Source: Paratinospora sagittata
Taxonomy: Eukaryota > Streptophyta > Magnoliopsida > Ranunculales > Menispermaceae
NCBI GenBank assembly: GCA_035771175.1
Contig: CM069593.1
Span: forward strand, 19,683,956-19,747,955
Length of the DNA: 64,000 bases
Direction: 5' to 3'
Every line of letters starts with the position of its first letter. Within the stretch, counting starts at the first letter, position 1. Both the position numbers and the translations under genes were made by a program. Shown here piece by piece: positions 27,501 through 37,171 of the stretch. The notes beneath the pieces were generated by a model, which saw nothing but the letters and a program-made list of their open reading frames with translations, ran no database searches and was not told the DNA's origin.

Positions 27501-29118
27501 ATTTTTCGTTTTTCAAGAAATAAGTGGATGCTTGGACAGCATAACATATTTTTTTACCTTGGAAAGCATACTTCACTAACCCTATGTACAGTGAAAAGGT
27601 GATCGTATTCAACCATTCATTCATTTAACCATTTGCAACTGATGTATCTATCTGCAGTTATGATCGCATTCAACCAAATACGTGGAGTGGAGCATATCAT
27701 TGCTGGGGAAAGGAAAACAGAGAAGCTCCACTACGGACTTCATGCCCACCAGGAATATCTGATGGACTTATAAGCAACTTTGAGATCAAAGCTTTTGATG
27801 GGTGTGCAAATCCACACTTGGGCTTGGCTTCTATACTTGCTGCTGGGATTGATGGTCTTCGAAGACACCTGAAATTGCCTGAACCAATTGGTATGACTAT
27901 GCAATCTTTGATCTTAAAACGATAAATTATCCCTAAGGTTCCTGCATTTGATTGATGATCCTGGGGTACAAGGGAAAAAATGTCTAAGGTTCTCTAGGGA
28001 GATTTTTCACTCAAAATGTCTATTTTTCTTGATCTTCGTGAAACTTCAGTTGTACTAAATCAATTCTAGCTTGATGATGTATCCATTGCTTCCCAAAAAA
28101 ACAGGTCATGAGTTCTGCTTACAGTCTTTTCCCTTTAGTTAGTTTTTTAACTTAGAAAGAGCATGCTTGGTGAAACTTGAAAGTTATACCATAGCATAAC
28201 GTTGGTGAATTCTTACATGACAGGAACAAATCCTTCTTGTCTCAATGGGGAAATTCCAAGACTGCCAAAAGAACTTTCTGAATCAGTGGAAGCTCTTGAG
28301 AACGACGCTATTTTGGAGGATTTCATTGGTGAGAAACTTGTGACTGCTGTTATAGGTGTCCGCAAGGTAAGTTACATGCTAAAACTTAAATATCTCAATT
28401 TGCTCAAGTTGCAGTTCTGATTATATAATGCATAAATGGGAAATTTGTGTGCTTGTAAGAAAAAGCAAAATGCAGCATCTTATTAGCTTTAGATTTATCT
28501 ATATGATATAAACTGCAAAAACAAGGAGAACATACCATGTTACAGGTGCCCACAAGGTAAGTTTGCATGCTAACTATCTCTGTAAATATTTCAATTTGCT
28601 GAAATTGTAGTTCTTATCATCTCATGCATAAATGAGGAATTTGTGTGCTTGTTAGAAAAACAAAATGCCTACCATCTTATTAGCTTAGTATTAATCTATT
28701 CAATATACAATGCAAAAAAACTTAAAAAACTCACCTGTTGTTCCAATACCACCCCTGTAATCGTTATTGTTGTGTCTTCTATTTGATTTCTTTTTACATC
28801 TCGGACATTTTTACAGCTTAGTCTTATATCCATTTCTCTATTTTATACTTAGTAAGTTTTACTTGGTTTCCCTTTTATATCTTATTTCACATTCATTTTC
28901 CAATGAAAAAGACATACAACCCTTACACATCCATCAAAAGACATATCTTTCTTGATAAAAATTATTCCCCATTGTTACCATGTAAAGTTTACCAATAAAT
29001 AAATTTCAAACAAAAATAGATGCTGATCTTATGTTCTGTTCCTGTTGAATTGCAGTCAGAGATTGACTACTACTCCCAGAATAAGGATGCATTCAAGCAA
29101 CTTATACACCGCTACTAA
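580..29118 (+). CDS. NodGS: NodGS/FluG-like protein: amidohydrolase fused to glutamine synthetase (5' end outside window)
   Basis: Exons: 580-647, 752-867, 962-1067, 2233-2389, 2493-2588, 7585-7633, 13836-14098, 15306-15478, 15951-16071, 16148-16200, 16957-17086, 17797-17942, 27000-27188, 27658-27890, 28224-28366, 29056-29118. Phases agree at every join, giving 701 residues to a TAA. The family is about 840 residues, so roughly 140 N-terminal residues lie upstream; 1-579 reads as intron. The amidohydrolase part (about residues 1-200) shows [14 protein letters not shown] and MFSTDGY. The glutamine synthetase part shows [25 protein letters not shown] and [15 protein letters not shown], the usual metal, glutamate and ATP-binding landmarks. 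Family knowledge: plant NodGS is linked to root morphogenesis and microbe responses; its enzymatic reaction is unsettled. Introns of 5.0, 6.2 and 9.1 kb are filled with transposons, yet no exon is broken. The exon structure is seen directly; the function is by homology. Confidence 0.9.
648..751 (+). other. Predicted U12-type AT-AC intron of NodGS
   Basis: The 104-nt intron starts with ATATCCTTTT (648-657), an exact match to the U12 donor. It has a TCCTTAAT branch-site match at 733-740 and ends in AC at 750-751. The branch adenine at 739 lies 12 nt from the 3' end, the normal U12 distance. The nearby GT donor (645) with the AG acceptor (725-726) shifts the frame. The AT-AC join restores frame and gives KLKSISDEVV, equal in length to family members as I remember them. 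A second AC at 744-745 is in frame and would add two codons. Confidence 0.85.
3431..3776 (+). repeat. Tandem pair of SINE-like units, period 173 bp, in a NodGS intron
   Basis: Two diverged copies (about 3431-3603 and 3604-3776) each carry a possible A box (TGGTGCAACAGTTGAGG, 3485-3501) and a B-box-like GGTTCGAATCT (3529-3539; GGTTCAAATCT in copy 2). Downstream is a GAGGTGAGGCTGCATACA-type segment resembling the tail of plant tRNA-derived SINEs. A CT/GA-rich low-complexity stretch lies just upstream (about 3100-3460). The duplication is seen directly; the SINE origin is inferred. Confidence 0.6.
5030..7066 (-). mobile_element. 5'-truncated LINE (L1-like): reverse transcriptase and zinc-binding region
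   Basis: Read on the minus strand, broken frames give part of a reverse transcriptase with [14 protein letters not shown] (about 6786-6830). This continues into the thumb region ([16 protein letters not shown], about 6670-6730). It ends in a zf-RVT domain, [19 protein letters not shown] (about 5533-5590). T-rich plus-strand sequence at 5015-5030 fits a minus-strand poly(A) end. The endonuclease half is absent, as in ordinary 5' truncation, and several stops and frameshifts show it is dead. It sits antisense in a NodGS intron. Confidence 0.85.
7021..7095. repeat. Inverted repeat at the 5' end of the LINE
   Basis: Arms of 29 bp at 7021-7049 and 7067-7095 are reverse complements with one mismatch and are separated by 17 nt. 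The left arm belongs to LINE coding sequence (the [12 protein letters not shown] region). The right arm is the same LINE sequence in opposite orientation at the truncation point. This looks like a short 5' inversion made during insertion. Confidence 0.8.
7745..8125 (+). repeat. Diverged tandem duplication of about 190 bp
   Basis: Two units share the order: ATGGTA(T/C)(G/A)CCTG, a GCATATTA motif, AAGAAGGTAA, an ACAAGAGCAATA motif, CTTGAGCAGC with a T tract, then TGTCC(G/A)CAATCTT. Unit 1 is about 7745-7930 and unit 2 about 7940-8125. The Gypsy element inserted at the end of unit 2. No coding content was recognised. Confidence 0.65.
8126..8591 (+). repeat. 5' LTR of the Gypsy element
   Basis: A 466-bp copy, TGTCACGG to GTGACA, immediately followed by the primer-binding site. 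It lacks a short segment near the GCTAGCGATACC motif that the 3' LTR carries, and differs from it at scattered bases. Confidence 0.92.
8594..8605 (+). promoter_or_regulatory. tRNA-iMet primer-binding site of the Gypsy element
   Basis: TGGTATCAGAGC is complementary to the 3' end of plant initiator methionine tRNA and lies 2 nt after the 5' LTR, where minus-strand DNA synthesis would start. Confidence 0.9.
8617..12900 (+). pseudogene. Gypsy gag-pol polyprotein, broken by stops and frameshifts
   Basis: Gag starts at ATG 8617 with a coiled-coil-like N terminus and runs in pieces to about 9490. The protease shows [11 protein letters not shown] (about 9755). The RT (about 10390-10800) shows [19 protein letters not shown] and the catalytic [10 protein letters not shown]. 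RNase H is at about 11095-11410. The integrase has its zinc region (CLTCQQDKV, about 11765) and core ([15 protein letters not shown], about 11850-12060; FHPQTDGQ-like [12 protein letters not shown] at about 12125). A chromodomain ([12 protein letters not shown]) lies at about 12800-12880. Premature stops and frame changes occur in nearly every domain, so no functional polyprotein is made. Confidence 0.9.
12912..13392 (+). repeat. 3' LTR of the Gypsy element
   Basis: A 481-bp partner of the 5' LTR, preceded by the polypurine tract. The two LTRs look over 90% alike by eye, which suggests a moderately recent insertion followed by decay. Confidence 0.92.
14430..14605 (-). mobile_element. tRNA-derived SINE, minus strand, in a NodGS intron
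   Basis: On the minus strand an A box (TGGTGCAATGGTAG, complement of 14575-14588) is followed by a B box (GGTTTGAATCT, complement of 14534-14544) and then GGGTAGGGTTGCATACC. It shares A box, B box and tail with the tandem pair at 3431-3776, so it is probably the same family. Confidence 0.7.
18170..18729 (+). mobile_element. LINE fragment: start of ORF2 endonuclease
   Basis: Translation gives the plant LINE ORF2 start [11 protein letters not shown], then [11 protein letters not shown] and, after frameshifts, [11 protein letters not shown], the apurinic-endonuclease core. It stops abruptly at 18729, where an LTR (18730) begins. No reverse transcriptase half was recognised on the other side of the LTR cluster. 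Confidence 0.8.
18730..19155 (+). repeat. LTR-A of a Copia-type element
   Basis: A 426-bp sequence from TGTAGGATTTTGATCC to TTAGTTTCCAACA, followed at once by TTGGTATCAGAGAAA, a methionine-tRNA primer-binding site. It is nearly identical to LTR-B (19253) and LTR-C (22308, inverted). Confidence 0.85.
19253..19665 (+). repeat. LTR-B, second direct copy, altered 3' end
   Basis: It starts TGTAGGATTTTGATCC only 97 bp after LTR-A and matches it to about 19655. The final part seen in LTR-A is then missing. Instead there is TGTTGGAAACTAA (from about 19662), the reverse complement of the LTR terminus, so this junction is rearranged. Confidence 0.8.
19778..20263 (+). pseudogene. Gag-like open reading frame of uncertain origin
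   Basis: An open frame from ATG 19778 ([15 protein letters not shown]) of about 160 residues, rich in charged helices ([26 protein letters not shown]). It lies between LTR-B and a recognisable Copia gag. I do not recognise a specific family. The position and helical composition suggest retroelement gag sequence, but this is inference. Confidence 0.35.
20735..22240 (+). pseudogene. Copia gag, zinc knuckle, protease and pre-integrase region, broken
   Basis: Gag starts at 20735 ([16 protein letters not shown]) and resembles the UBN2/gag family, with stops near 20916 and 21257. The zinc knuckle CYNCGNNG (about 21550) is frameshifted before its histidine. The protease region reads [11 protein letters not shown] (about 21680), so the usual D(S/T)G active site is changed. 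The pre-integrase motif [17 protein letters not shown] (about 22097) is followed by [16 protein letters not shown] (about 22190-22235). A (CACACC)-like simple repeat interrupts gag near 20865. Integrase core, RT and RNase H are absent because an inverted LTR starts at 22308. Confidence 0.85.
22308..22727 (-). repeat. LTR-C, inverted copy of LTR-A/B
   Basis: Read on the minus strand it runs from TGTAGGATTTTGATCC (at 22727) to CATGTTAGTTTCC near 22311. On its right side the minus strand reads GAGTGGGAGA, a polypurine tract directly before the LTR. It is therefore the 3' LTR of an element whose interior lies to the right, on the minus strand. Confidence 0.85.
22728..26300 (-). mobile_element. 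Decayed interior of the element belonging to LTR-C
   Basis: No long open frame remains. A minus-strand stretch at about 24230-24300 reads [12 protein letters not shown], resembling the GYTDADW motif of Copia RNase H, in the expected place upstream of the 3' LTR. The rest of this part of the 9-kb NodGS intron gave no recognisable domain. The right limit is uncertain. From 26300 to 26999 I see only intron. Confidence 0.45.
28350..28735 (+). repeat. Tandem duplication of the end of a NodGS exon plus adjoining intron
   Basis: Unit 1 (about 28350-28541) includes the last bases of exon 28224-28366 and its donor. Unit 2 (about 28542-28735) repeats it with changes. Shared marks are AGGTG(T/C)CC(G/A)CAAGGTAAGT, TCAATTTGCT and AATTTGTGTGCTTGT. 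Unit 2 keeps TACAG|GTGCCCACAAG|GTAAG, an 11-nt exon-like segment (28546-28556) with consensus splice sites on both sides. Confidence 0.8.
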
Positions 29119-30656
29119 TGAGCTGACACAGTTTCAAGCAGGTTGATGCACTGGATAAGAATGTTTAACTCTTCCACGTGCATCATCTACCTGGAATGCG
29201 CTTCTTGCATAATTGAAGTTTCAGGTTTGATTTCTATCCATAGAAACATTAGGGGATGTGGGGAGATAAATGACTACTAAAAAATTGAGCAAAATATGAG
29301 TTTCTAACCAACCCTCTGCGCACCTGACCTTCACACCTCTTCCATCTGAACCGCAGCCAAGAATATGGATGCATTCAGAAAAAATCGTACTCAAATACAA
29401 ATAAGTTGATTCATTTTTTAAAGTTATATCTGAAATGCACCTACTTAATGCTTTACTTCATGTGTTCACTCAAAGCATATTGTTCTCATCACTATGTGCT
29501 ATGCTAAAAACCACGTCTCTTTTTGCTGTAAAATTATTTTCATAAATCGATGATTTACTTTTTATTACTTAGCATCTCCTGTATTGTAGAGCATTCCTCT
29601 GTTTTTAGTTTAAGCGTTGGCTCATGGTTTTTTGGTGTAAATATTCTATGAATATGCTTCTTTTTTTCTTTTTTATTTTCCCAAGTTGAAGGGCTAATCA
29701 GGCGGAAGTGTATCATGATTGCGATCGGATCAGCCAACTTCCAGGTTGAATCACCTGAACAGGACCAGTTAATGTCGTCAAACATTTGACTTCAGGGATA
29801 AGAAAAGCCGAATCAAAAAGATTGAACAGGTTTTGATACCCAATGATCATTGAGTATGGGTAGAACTCCCTCTACATTCTGGTTTTTAATCTTGATATCA
29901 ATATAGATTTCTTTCTTGATTACAAGATGTAAGCATGCCTTTTTTTTTTTTATTTGGTCTAAATCTAATAGATGATAGTAGTCTTTTTAATCAATAGTTG
30001 CAATGATTGAAGTTATTGTTGCCTAGAGATCTCTGATTCAAATTTGAAAACAGCCCTCTTTTTATATGCGGAGGTTAGGTTGCATAAGTTGTCCCTTTCC
30101 CAGAATCCGTAATGGCGAGACTCTTGTAGATTTGGTATGTCTTTTTGAGCTTTAGCAAAATTATGATCATGCATTGAACTGGACTTGGTTATTGGAGGCA
30201 CTCCTAGTCCTTGATTGAGTTCAAACTGATACTAACGCTCAGAATAACCTTAAAGAGAAAAGGATGAAAAAGGTATACTCATTAATGGATGACATGCAAC
30301 TTTTCACACTCATGTGTCCCTTTGGTTGTTAATAAGGGCAATAGATATAAGTAGTTATAGTAGTTATGTTAGGGTGGTAGAAATATGGGTAAAGAAGCAA
30401 CCCCTTGTATAAAGAGATATATAGTGTGTCTGGACTTGGCCCATTTTTGAAACAGAAATTGACCCATAATAAATTATAATAAATATAGGATATCAAAATA
30501 AAATTTGAAAAACCTAAAATCTGGAAATAAAGAAGAGATAATATCATGTGGTTATATGAAAAAATTAGGTTGCATTTGGTTTCTGATCTGGAAATTAAAA
30601 TATATAACTCACTAAGTGAAAATTCAGAAATTAAAATTTTATCATTTCCAACATGT
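29119..30656. other. NodGS 3' flank and intergenic DNA
   Basis: It contains the NodGS 3' untranslated region and AT-rich sequence without open frames of note. A degenerate SINE-like segment lies at about 30000-30110, with GATTCAAATTTG in the B-box position and GGAGGTTAGGTTGCATAAG as tail, similar to the copies near 3.5 and 14.5 kb. Confidence 0.5.
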
Positions 30657-32810
30657 TTTCTCTGTAAATTTTGACAAAATATTTTTAGGTTTTAAATTTT
30701 GTGATATAGAAAACCTTATCCCAATTTATTTATTTATTTAATTTTTATTTTTGAGCAAACCTTATCCCAATTAAATATATTTTTACTCCTAATAAGTGGG
30801 TATTCATTTTTTGGCTTCTTTCAAGATTATAATTTTCATATTCACTTAAAACCACCCGTTCGAGGATACTGGACAAACAAGTCTAGACAACGATTGTCAA
30901 CCCTAATGTTATTAAAATATATAATTTCATGTCAATGGCCCAAGATTTTTGTCTAAATAAAATCTTTATATATATATATACACCATAAAAATATTATTTA
31001 TTTAAATTAATTATATAACCATAAATCACAACAGTATGTTTTAATAGATCTACAACATGCCCTACAATGTGAAACATAGAGGATTAATTGAAAAGGTTGA
31101 ATCTTTGATTAGTGCACATTTAATTGTATGTACAAGTGAAATAGTAAATTATATCTTGAACTCTAGCCATTAGCTGGACGTCAATATGAGAGGCCACATA
31201 CACTGGGTTTCATACTCATTATATGTTTATTTGAAAAATGGTACGAGACAGTAAAATATTTTCAACTATTTTTGAGTAACTATTCTTAATAATGCAATCT
31301 CAACCATTGCATTAACCTATTTGAAAATCTTGTTGTAGCGAGAAAAATCTAATGCCGAATAAAGTCTATAGCAATAATTTGAGATCTCAAAACAGACCAA
31401 TTACAGAATTTGTTGTGCATCAAGGAAATACAGATCAGTAGAGCTTCAACGAAAATGAGCAAAGAATAACTATAACTACCGAGCCTTTTCTTGTGCAGCC
31501 TAATTAAGGCACACCATAATCAGAATGGTCGCTCTCGTTGCGTCAGTTTCGCTCCAACAGAGAATCAAGGACATAAAAAATGTTTCTCTGCAAATTTTGA
31601 AAAAATATTTTTAGATTTTAAATTTTGTGACATAGAAAACCTTATCCCAATTTATTTATTTATTAAAATTTATTTTTTGAGCAAACCTTATCCCAATTAT
31701 ATATATTTTTACTCCTAATACGTGGGTCTTCATTTTTCGGCTTGTTTCAATATTATAATTTTCATATATTCACTTAAAACCACCCGTCTGAGGATACTGG
31801 ACAAACAAGTCTAGACAACGATAGCCAACCCTAATGTTATTAAAATATATAATTTCATGTCAATTGCCCAAGATTTTTATCTAAATAAAAACTTTATATA
31901 TATATATATACACCATAAAACTATTATTTATTTAAATTAATTATATAATCATAAATCACAAGAGTATGTTTTAATAGATCTACAACATGCCCTACAATGT
32001 GAAACATATAGGATTAATTGAAAAGGTTGAATCTTTGATTAGTGCACATTTAATTGTATGTACAAGTGAAATAGAAAATTATATCTTGAACTCTAGCCTT
32101 TAGCTGGACCTCAATATGAGAGGTCACATACATTGGGTTTCATACTCAATATATGTTTATTTGAAAAATGGTACGAGACAGTAAAATATTTTTAACTATT
32201 TTTGAGTAACTACTCTTAATAATGCAATCTCAACCATTGCATTAACCTGTTTGAAAATCTTGTTGAAGCGAGAAAAATCTAATGCCGAATAAGGTCTATA
32301 GCAATAATCTGAGATCTCAAAACAGAGCAATTACATAATTTGTTGTGCATTAAGGAAATACAGATCAGTAGAGCTTCAACGAAAATGAGCAAAGAATAAC
32401 TATCACTACCGGGCCTCTTCTTGTGCAGCCTAATTAAGGCACACCATAATCAGAACGGTTGCTCTCGTTGAGTCTGTTTCGCTCCAACAGAGAATCAAGG
32501 ACCTGAAGAATGTTTCTCTGCAAATTTTGACAAAATATTTTTAGGTTTTAAATTTTGTGATATATATAGAAAACCCTATCCCAATTTATTTATTTATTTA
32601 GCAAACTTTATCCCAATTATATATATTTTTACTCCTAATAGGTGGGTATTCATTTTTCGGCTTGTTTCCATATTATAATTTTCATATATTCACTTAAAAC
32701 CACCCGTCTGAGGATACTGGACAAACAAGTCTAGACAACGATAGCCAACCCTAATGTTATTAAAATATATAATTTCATGTCAATTGCCCAAGATTTTTAT
32801 CTAAATAAAA

Positions 32811-32853
<43 letters not shown>

Positions 32854-35302
32854 CATAAAACTATTATTTATTTAAATTAATTATATAACCATAAATCACA
32901 AGAGTATGTTTTAATAGATCTACAACATGCCCTACAATGTGAAACATATAGGATTAATTGAAAAGGTTGAATTTTTTATTATTGCACATTTAATTGTATG
33001 TACAAGTGAAATAGTAAATTATATCTTGAACTCTAGCCATTAGCTGGACGTTAATATGAGAGGCCGCATACACTGGGTTTCATACTCAATATATGTTTAT
33101 TTGAAAAATGGTACGAGACAATAAAATATTTTCAACTATTTTTAGTAACTACTCTTAATAATGCAATCTCAACCATTGCATTAACCTATTTAAAAATCTT
33201 GTTGTAGCGAGAAAAATCTAATGCCGAATAAGGTCTATAGCAATAATCTGAGATCTCAAAACAGACCAATTACAAAATTTGTTGTGCATTAAGGAAATAC
33301 ATATCAGTAAAGCTTCAACGGAAATGAGCAAAGAATAACTATAACTACCGAGCCTTTTCTTGTGCAGCCTAATTAAGGCACACCATAATCAGAATGGTCG
33401 CTCTCGTTGCGTCAGTTTCGCTCCAACAGAGAATCAAGGACATAAAGAATGTTTCTCACAAATTTTGAAAAAATATTTTTCGGTTTTAAATTTTGTGATA
33501 TAGAAAACCTTATCCCAATTTATTTATTTATTAAAATTTATTTTTTGAGCAAACCTTATCCCAATTATATATATTTTTACTCCTAATAAGTGGGTATTCA
33601 TTTTTCGGCTTGTTTCAATATTATAATTTTCATATATTCACTTAAAACCACCCGTCTGAGGATACTGGACAAACAAGTCTAGACAACGATAGCCAACCCT
33701 AATATTATTAAAATATATAATTTCATGTCAATTGCCCAAGATTTTTATCTAAATAAAAACTTTATATATATATATATACGCCATAAAACTATTATTTATT
33801 TAAATTAATTATATAACCATAAATCACAAGAGTATGTTTTAATAGATCTACAACATGCCCTACAATGTGAAACATATAGGATTAATTGAAAAGGTTGAAT
33901 ATTTGATTAGTGCACATTTAATTGTATGTACAAGTGAAATAGTAAATTATATCTTGAAGTCTAGCCATTAGCTGGACCTCAATATGAGATGTCACATACA
34001 CTGGGTTTCATACTCAATATATGTTTATTTGAAAAATGGTACGAGACAGTAAAATATTTTTAACTATTTTTGAGTAACTACTCTTAATAATGCAATCTCA
34101 ACCATTGCATTAACCTGTTTGAAAATCTTGTTGAAGCGAGAAAAATCTAATGCCGAATAAGGTCTATAGCAATAATCTGAGATCTCAAAACAGACCAATT
34201 ACATAATTTGTTGTGCATTAAGGAAATACAGATCAGTAGAGCTTCAACGAAAATGAGCAAAGAATAACTATCACTACCGGGCCTCTTCTTGTGCAGCCTA
34301 ATTAAGGCACACCATAATCAGAACGGTCGCTCTCGTTGAGTCTGTTTCGCTCCAACAGAGAATCAAGGACCTGAAGAATGTTTCTCTGCAAATTTTGACA
34401 AAATATTTTTAGGTTTTAAATTTTGTGATATATATAGAAAACCCTATCCCAATTGATTTATTTATTTAAATTTTTTTTTTAGCAAACCTTATCCCAATTA
34501 TATATATTTTTACTCCTAATAGGTGGGTATTCATTTTTCGGCTTGTTTCAATATTATAATTTTCATGTTCACTTAAAACCACCTTGAGGATACTGGACAA
34601 ACAAGTCTAGACAACGATAGCCAATCCTAATGTTATTAAAATATATAATTTCATGTCAATTGCCCAAGATTTTTATCTAAATAAAAACTTTATATATATA
34701 TACACCATAAAACTATTATTTATTTAAATTAATTATATAACCATAAATCACAAGAGTATGTTGTAATAGACCTACAACATGCCCTACAATGTGAAACATA
34801 TAGGATTAATTGAAAAGGTTGAATTTTTTATTAGTGCACATTTAATTGTATGTACAAGTGAAATAGTAAATTATATCTTGAGCTCTAGCCATTAGCTGGA
34901 CGTTAATATGAGAGGCCACATACACTGGGTTTCATACTCAATATATGTTTATTTGAAAAATGGTACGAGACAATAAAATATTTTCAACTATTTTTAGTAA
35001 CTACTCTTAATAATGCAATCTCAACCATTGCATTAACCTATTTAAAAATCTTGTTGTAGCGAGAAAAATCTAATGCCGAATAAGGTCTATAGCAATAATC
35101 TGATATCTCAAAACAAACCAATTACAGAATTTGTTGTGCATTGAGGAAATACATATCAGTTGAGCTTCAACGAAAATGAGCAAAGAATAACTATCACTAC
35201 CGGGCCTCTTCTTGTGCAGCCTAATTAAGGCACACCATAATCAGAACGGTTGCTCTCGTTGCGTCTGTTTCGCTCCAACAGAGAATCAAGGACATAAAGA
35301 AT
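30657..35302 (+). repeat. Array of five tandem units of about 930 bp
   Basis: Units start at 30657, 31583, 32513, 33452 and 34381 (lengths about 926, 930, 939, 929 and 922), each beginning near TTTCTCTGCAAATTTTGA. Each contains a (TA)n tract of variable length (longest 32815-32850), GGATACTGGACAAACAAGTC, and a closing block GCACACCATAATCAGAA to AGAATCAAGGAC. No coding potential was recognised. Units 2 and 4 share variants, as do the starts of units 3 and 5, so an early monomer appears to have become a two-unit block of about 1.87 kb that was duplicated. Confidence 0.92.
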
Positions 35303-35492
35303 GTTTCATTGGTACCACCGTTAGTACATTCCTCTTTCATACCCATAATAGCCAAAGTGGGCAAAACAAACTGTACCTGAATGTAATTAAGTATAATTTG
35401 ATCACCACTGGAATCTGCATTTGAGGTTCAAAAATAGGCCAAAATAATCACCCAAAGGCCTTTAATTCTAGTACCCTGCCCCTCAATCTTCA

Positions 35493-37171
35493 ATGTCTTC
35501 GCCATTGTGTTTCCTCTTTCCCTTGCTGCTTCTACTCGCTCTCGTCCTGCCTGATCATGCCCAAGCTACCTTTCATCACAGACATTGGAGAGGCCACCGC
35601 GGCCACCCTCACCATGGCAAGCATCATTTCATGAGACGCCATGGTGGACATCACCATCCTCATACGTATCATGGGCATGGACATGCTAGGACTAATATAC
35701 CCAAGTTCAAGCCAGGACCATGGAACTCTGGTCACGCCACATTCTACGGAGGGAGCGATGCCTCAGGAACAATGGGTATGAATGTTTTAAAATTTTATCC
35801 TAACTACAAAGATTTTAACTACTTTAATCCTTATTAATGATTTAATATTATTAAAATTTTAAAAAATTGTACACGTTCATTTAAATACAGTAGTATAACA
35901 TTTTCACTCTCATAATCTGATTCTCATTTTCATCTTTTAGATTCTTATGTACTCCTTGATTAATACCCATGATAATGTAGTTGGACTTTTTTTAGAATAA
36001 TATTTTCCGATGCAATTAATTAGATTGCTTATATTGCTATGCTTGTCATGCTTGTCTTAATAACTCTGGTGAAATTGGTCGTAGGGGGTGCCTGTGGTTA
36101 TGGAGATTTGCACAGCCAAGGATACGGCTCTCAAACTGCCGCGTTGAGCACAGCTTTATTCAACGGAGGTTTGTCATGTGGAGCATGCTTTGAGATTAAA
36201 TGCGTGAATGATGCGCAATGGTGCAACCCTGGGCAACCCTCTCTTTTTGTTACGTCTACTAACCTTTGCCCACCCAATTACAACCTTGCTAACGACAATG
36301 GAGGGTGGTGCAACCCCCCACTTGCTCACTTTGATCTTGCCCAGCCTGCCTTCCTTCAGATAGCCCAGTACAAGGCTGGCATTATTCCAGTGCAATATCG
36401 CAGGTTAGCTATCATTTAATGTCGTTTAATGCTAATTTTTTAATTGTCAACTATAATTTTCTGGAGGTTTTGTGTTCGAAGCTCTTCAAAGCATTTGTTT
36501 GTTTATCTCATTTATTACCCATGTCTTAATTTTCTCCTAGTTATAAAAATATCATTTTGCAAATAATATTATTGAATTGTCCAAATCATGCATTAGAACA
36601 CAAGAAAAATGCTGTATATAGTAATTCGTGACGTGACTTTCACGTAAGTCTTTGAAGAGAGTGTTCTTATTACAGTGCATGTTTTTAGTTTTAAGTGAAT
36701 CATGTGACATACAAGTCCTATTACAAGTTAAAGTAAGAATATCTATGACATGCATGATAAGAAAGCATCCAACATACAATAAGATGTCATGCGCCAAAAA
36801 GGGGTGCAAAAAAATTTCGAATAATTAAAACAATGTGTGATGTGTTTATGTATATTAATTGCAGGGTAGCTTGCAAGAAGCAAGGAGGGATTCGATATAC
36901 TATAACGGGGAATCCTTATTTCAACTTAGTAATGGTGTGGAATGTGGGAGGTGCTGGAGATGTCCAAAGCGTACAAGTGAAAGGAAACAAGACGGGTTGG
37001 ACAACAATGAAGAGGAATTGGGGTCAGAACTGGGAAGCAGATGTGGTGTTGACTGGTCAATCTTTGACTTTCCGAGTCACTACAAGCGATGGACGAACCT
37101 CAACCTCATGGCACGTTGCTCCTCGCAACTGGCAGTTTGGTCAGACCTTTGAGGGCAAGAATTTCTCATAG
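35493..37171 (+). CDS. EXPA: Alpha-expansin with a histidine-rich N-terminal extension
   Basis: Exons 35493-35775, 36085-36403 and 36865-37171 join in frame to 302 residues. Expansins are secreted and loosen plant cell walls at acid pH without hydrolysis. Residues 1-25 form a signal peptide ending HAQA. Residues 28-64 carry 17 histidines. Domain 1 starts near [13 protein letters not shown] and has [20 protein letters not shown], the alpha-specific GGWCNPP and the HFD motif ([11 protein letters not shown]). Domain 2, the binding domain, has conserved tryptophans ([25 protein letters not shown]). The usual size is 250-260 residues; the excess is the histidine-rich linker. All core motifs are intact. 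The 930-bp repeat array ends 190 bp before the start codon. Confidence 0.93.

Noticed and set aside
30657..35302. CRISPR array or centromeric satellite
   Set aside because: Units of 930 bp without spacers rule out CRISPR. Five copies beside a gene, with no larger array, do not support a centromere.
31491..35424. Repeated small frame near the end of the 930-bp units (CSLIKAHHNQNG)
   Set aside because: It breaks differently in each unit and has no good start context, so it is not a gene.
36552..36809. Minus-strand open frame in the second expansin intron
   Set aside because: It lies in intron sequence with no recognisable domain.
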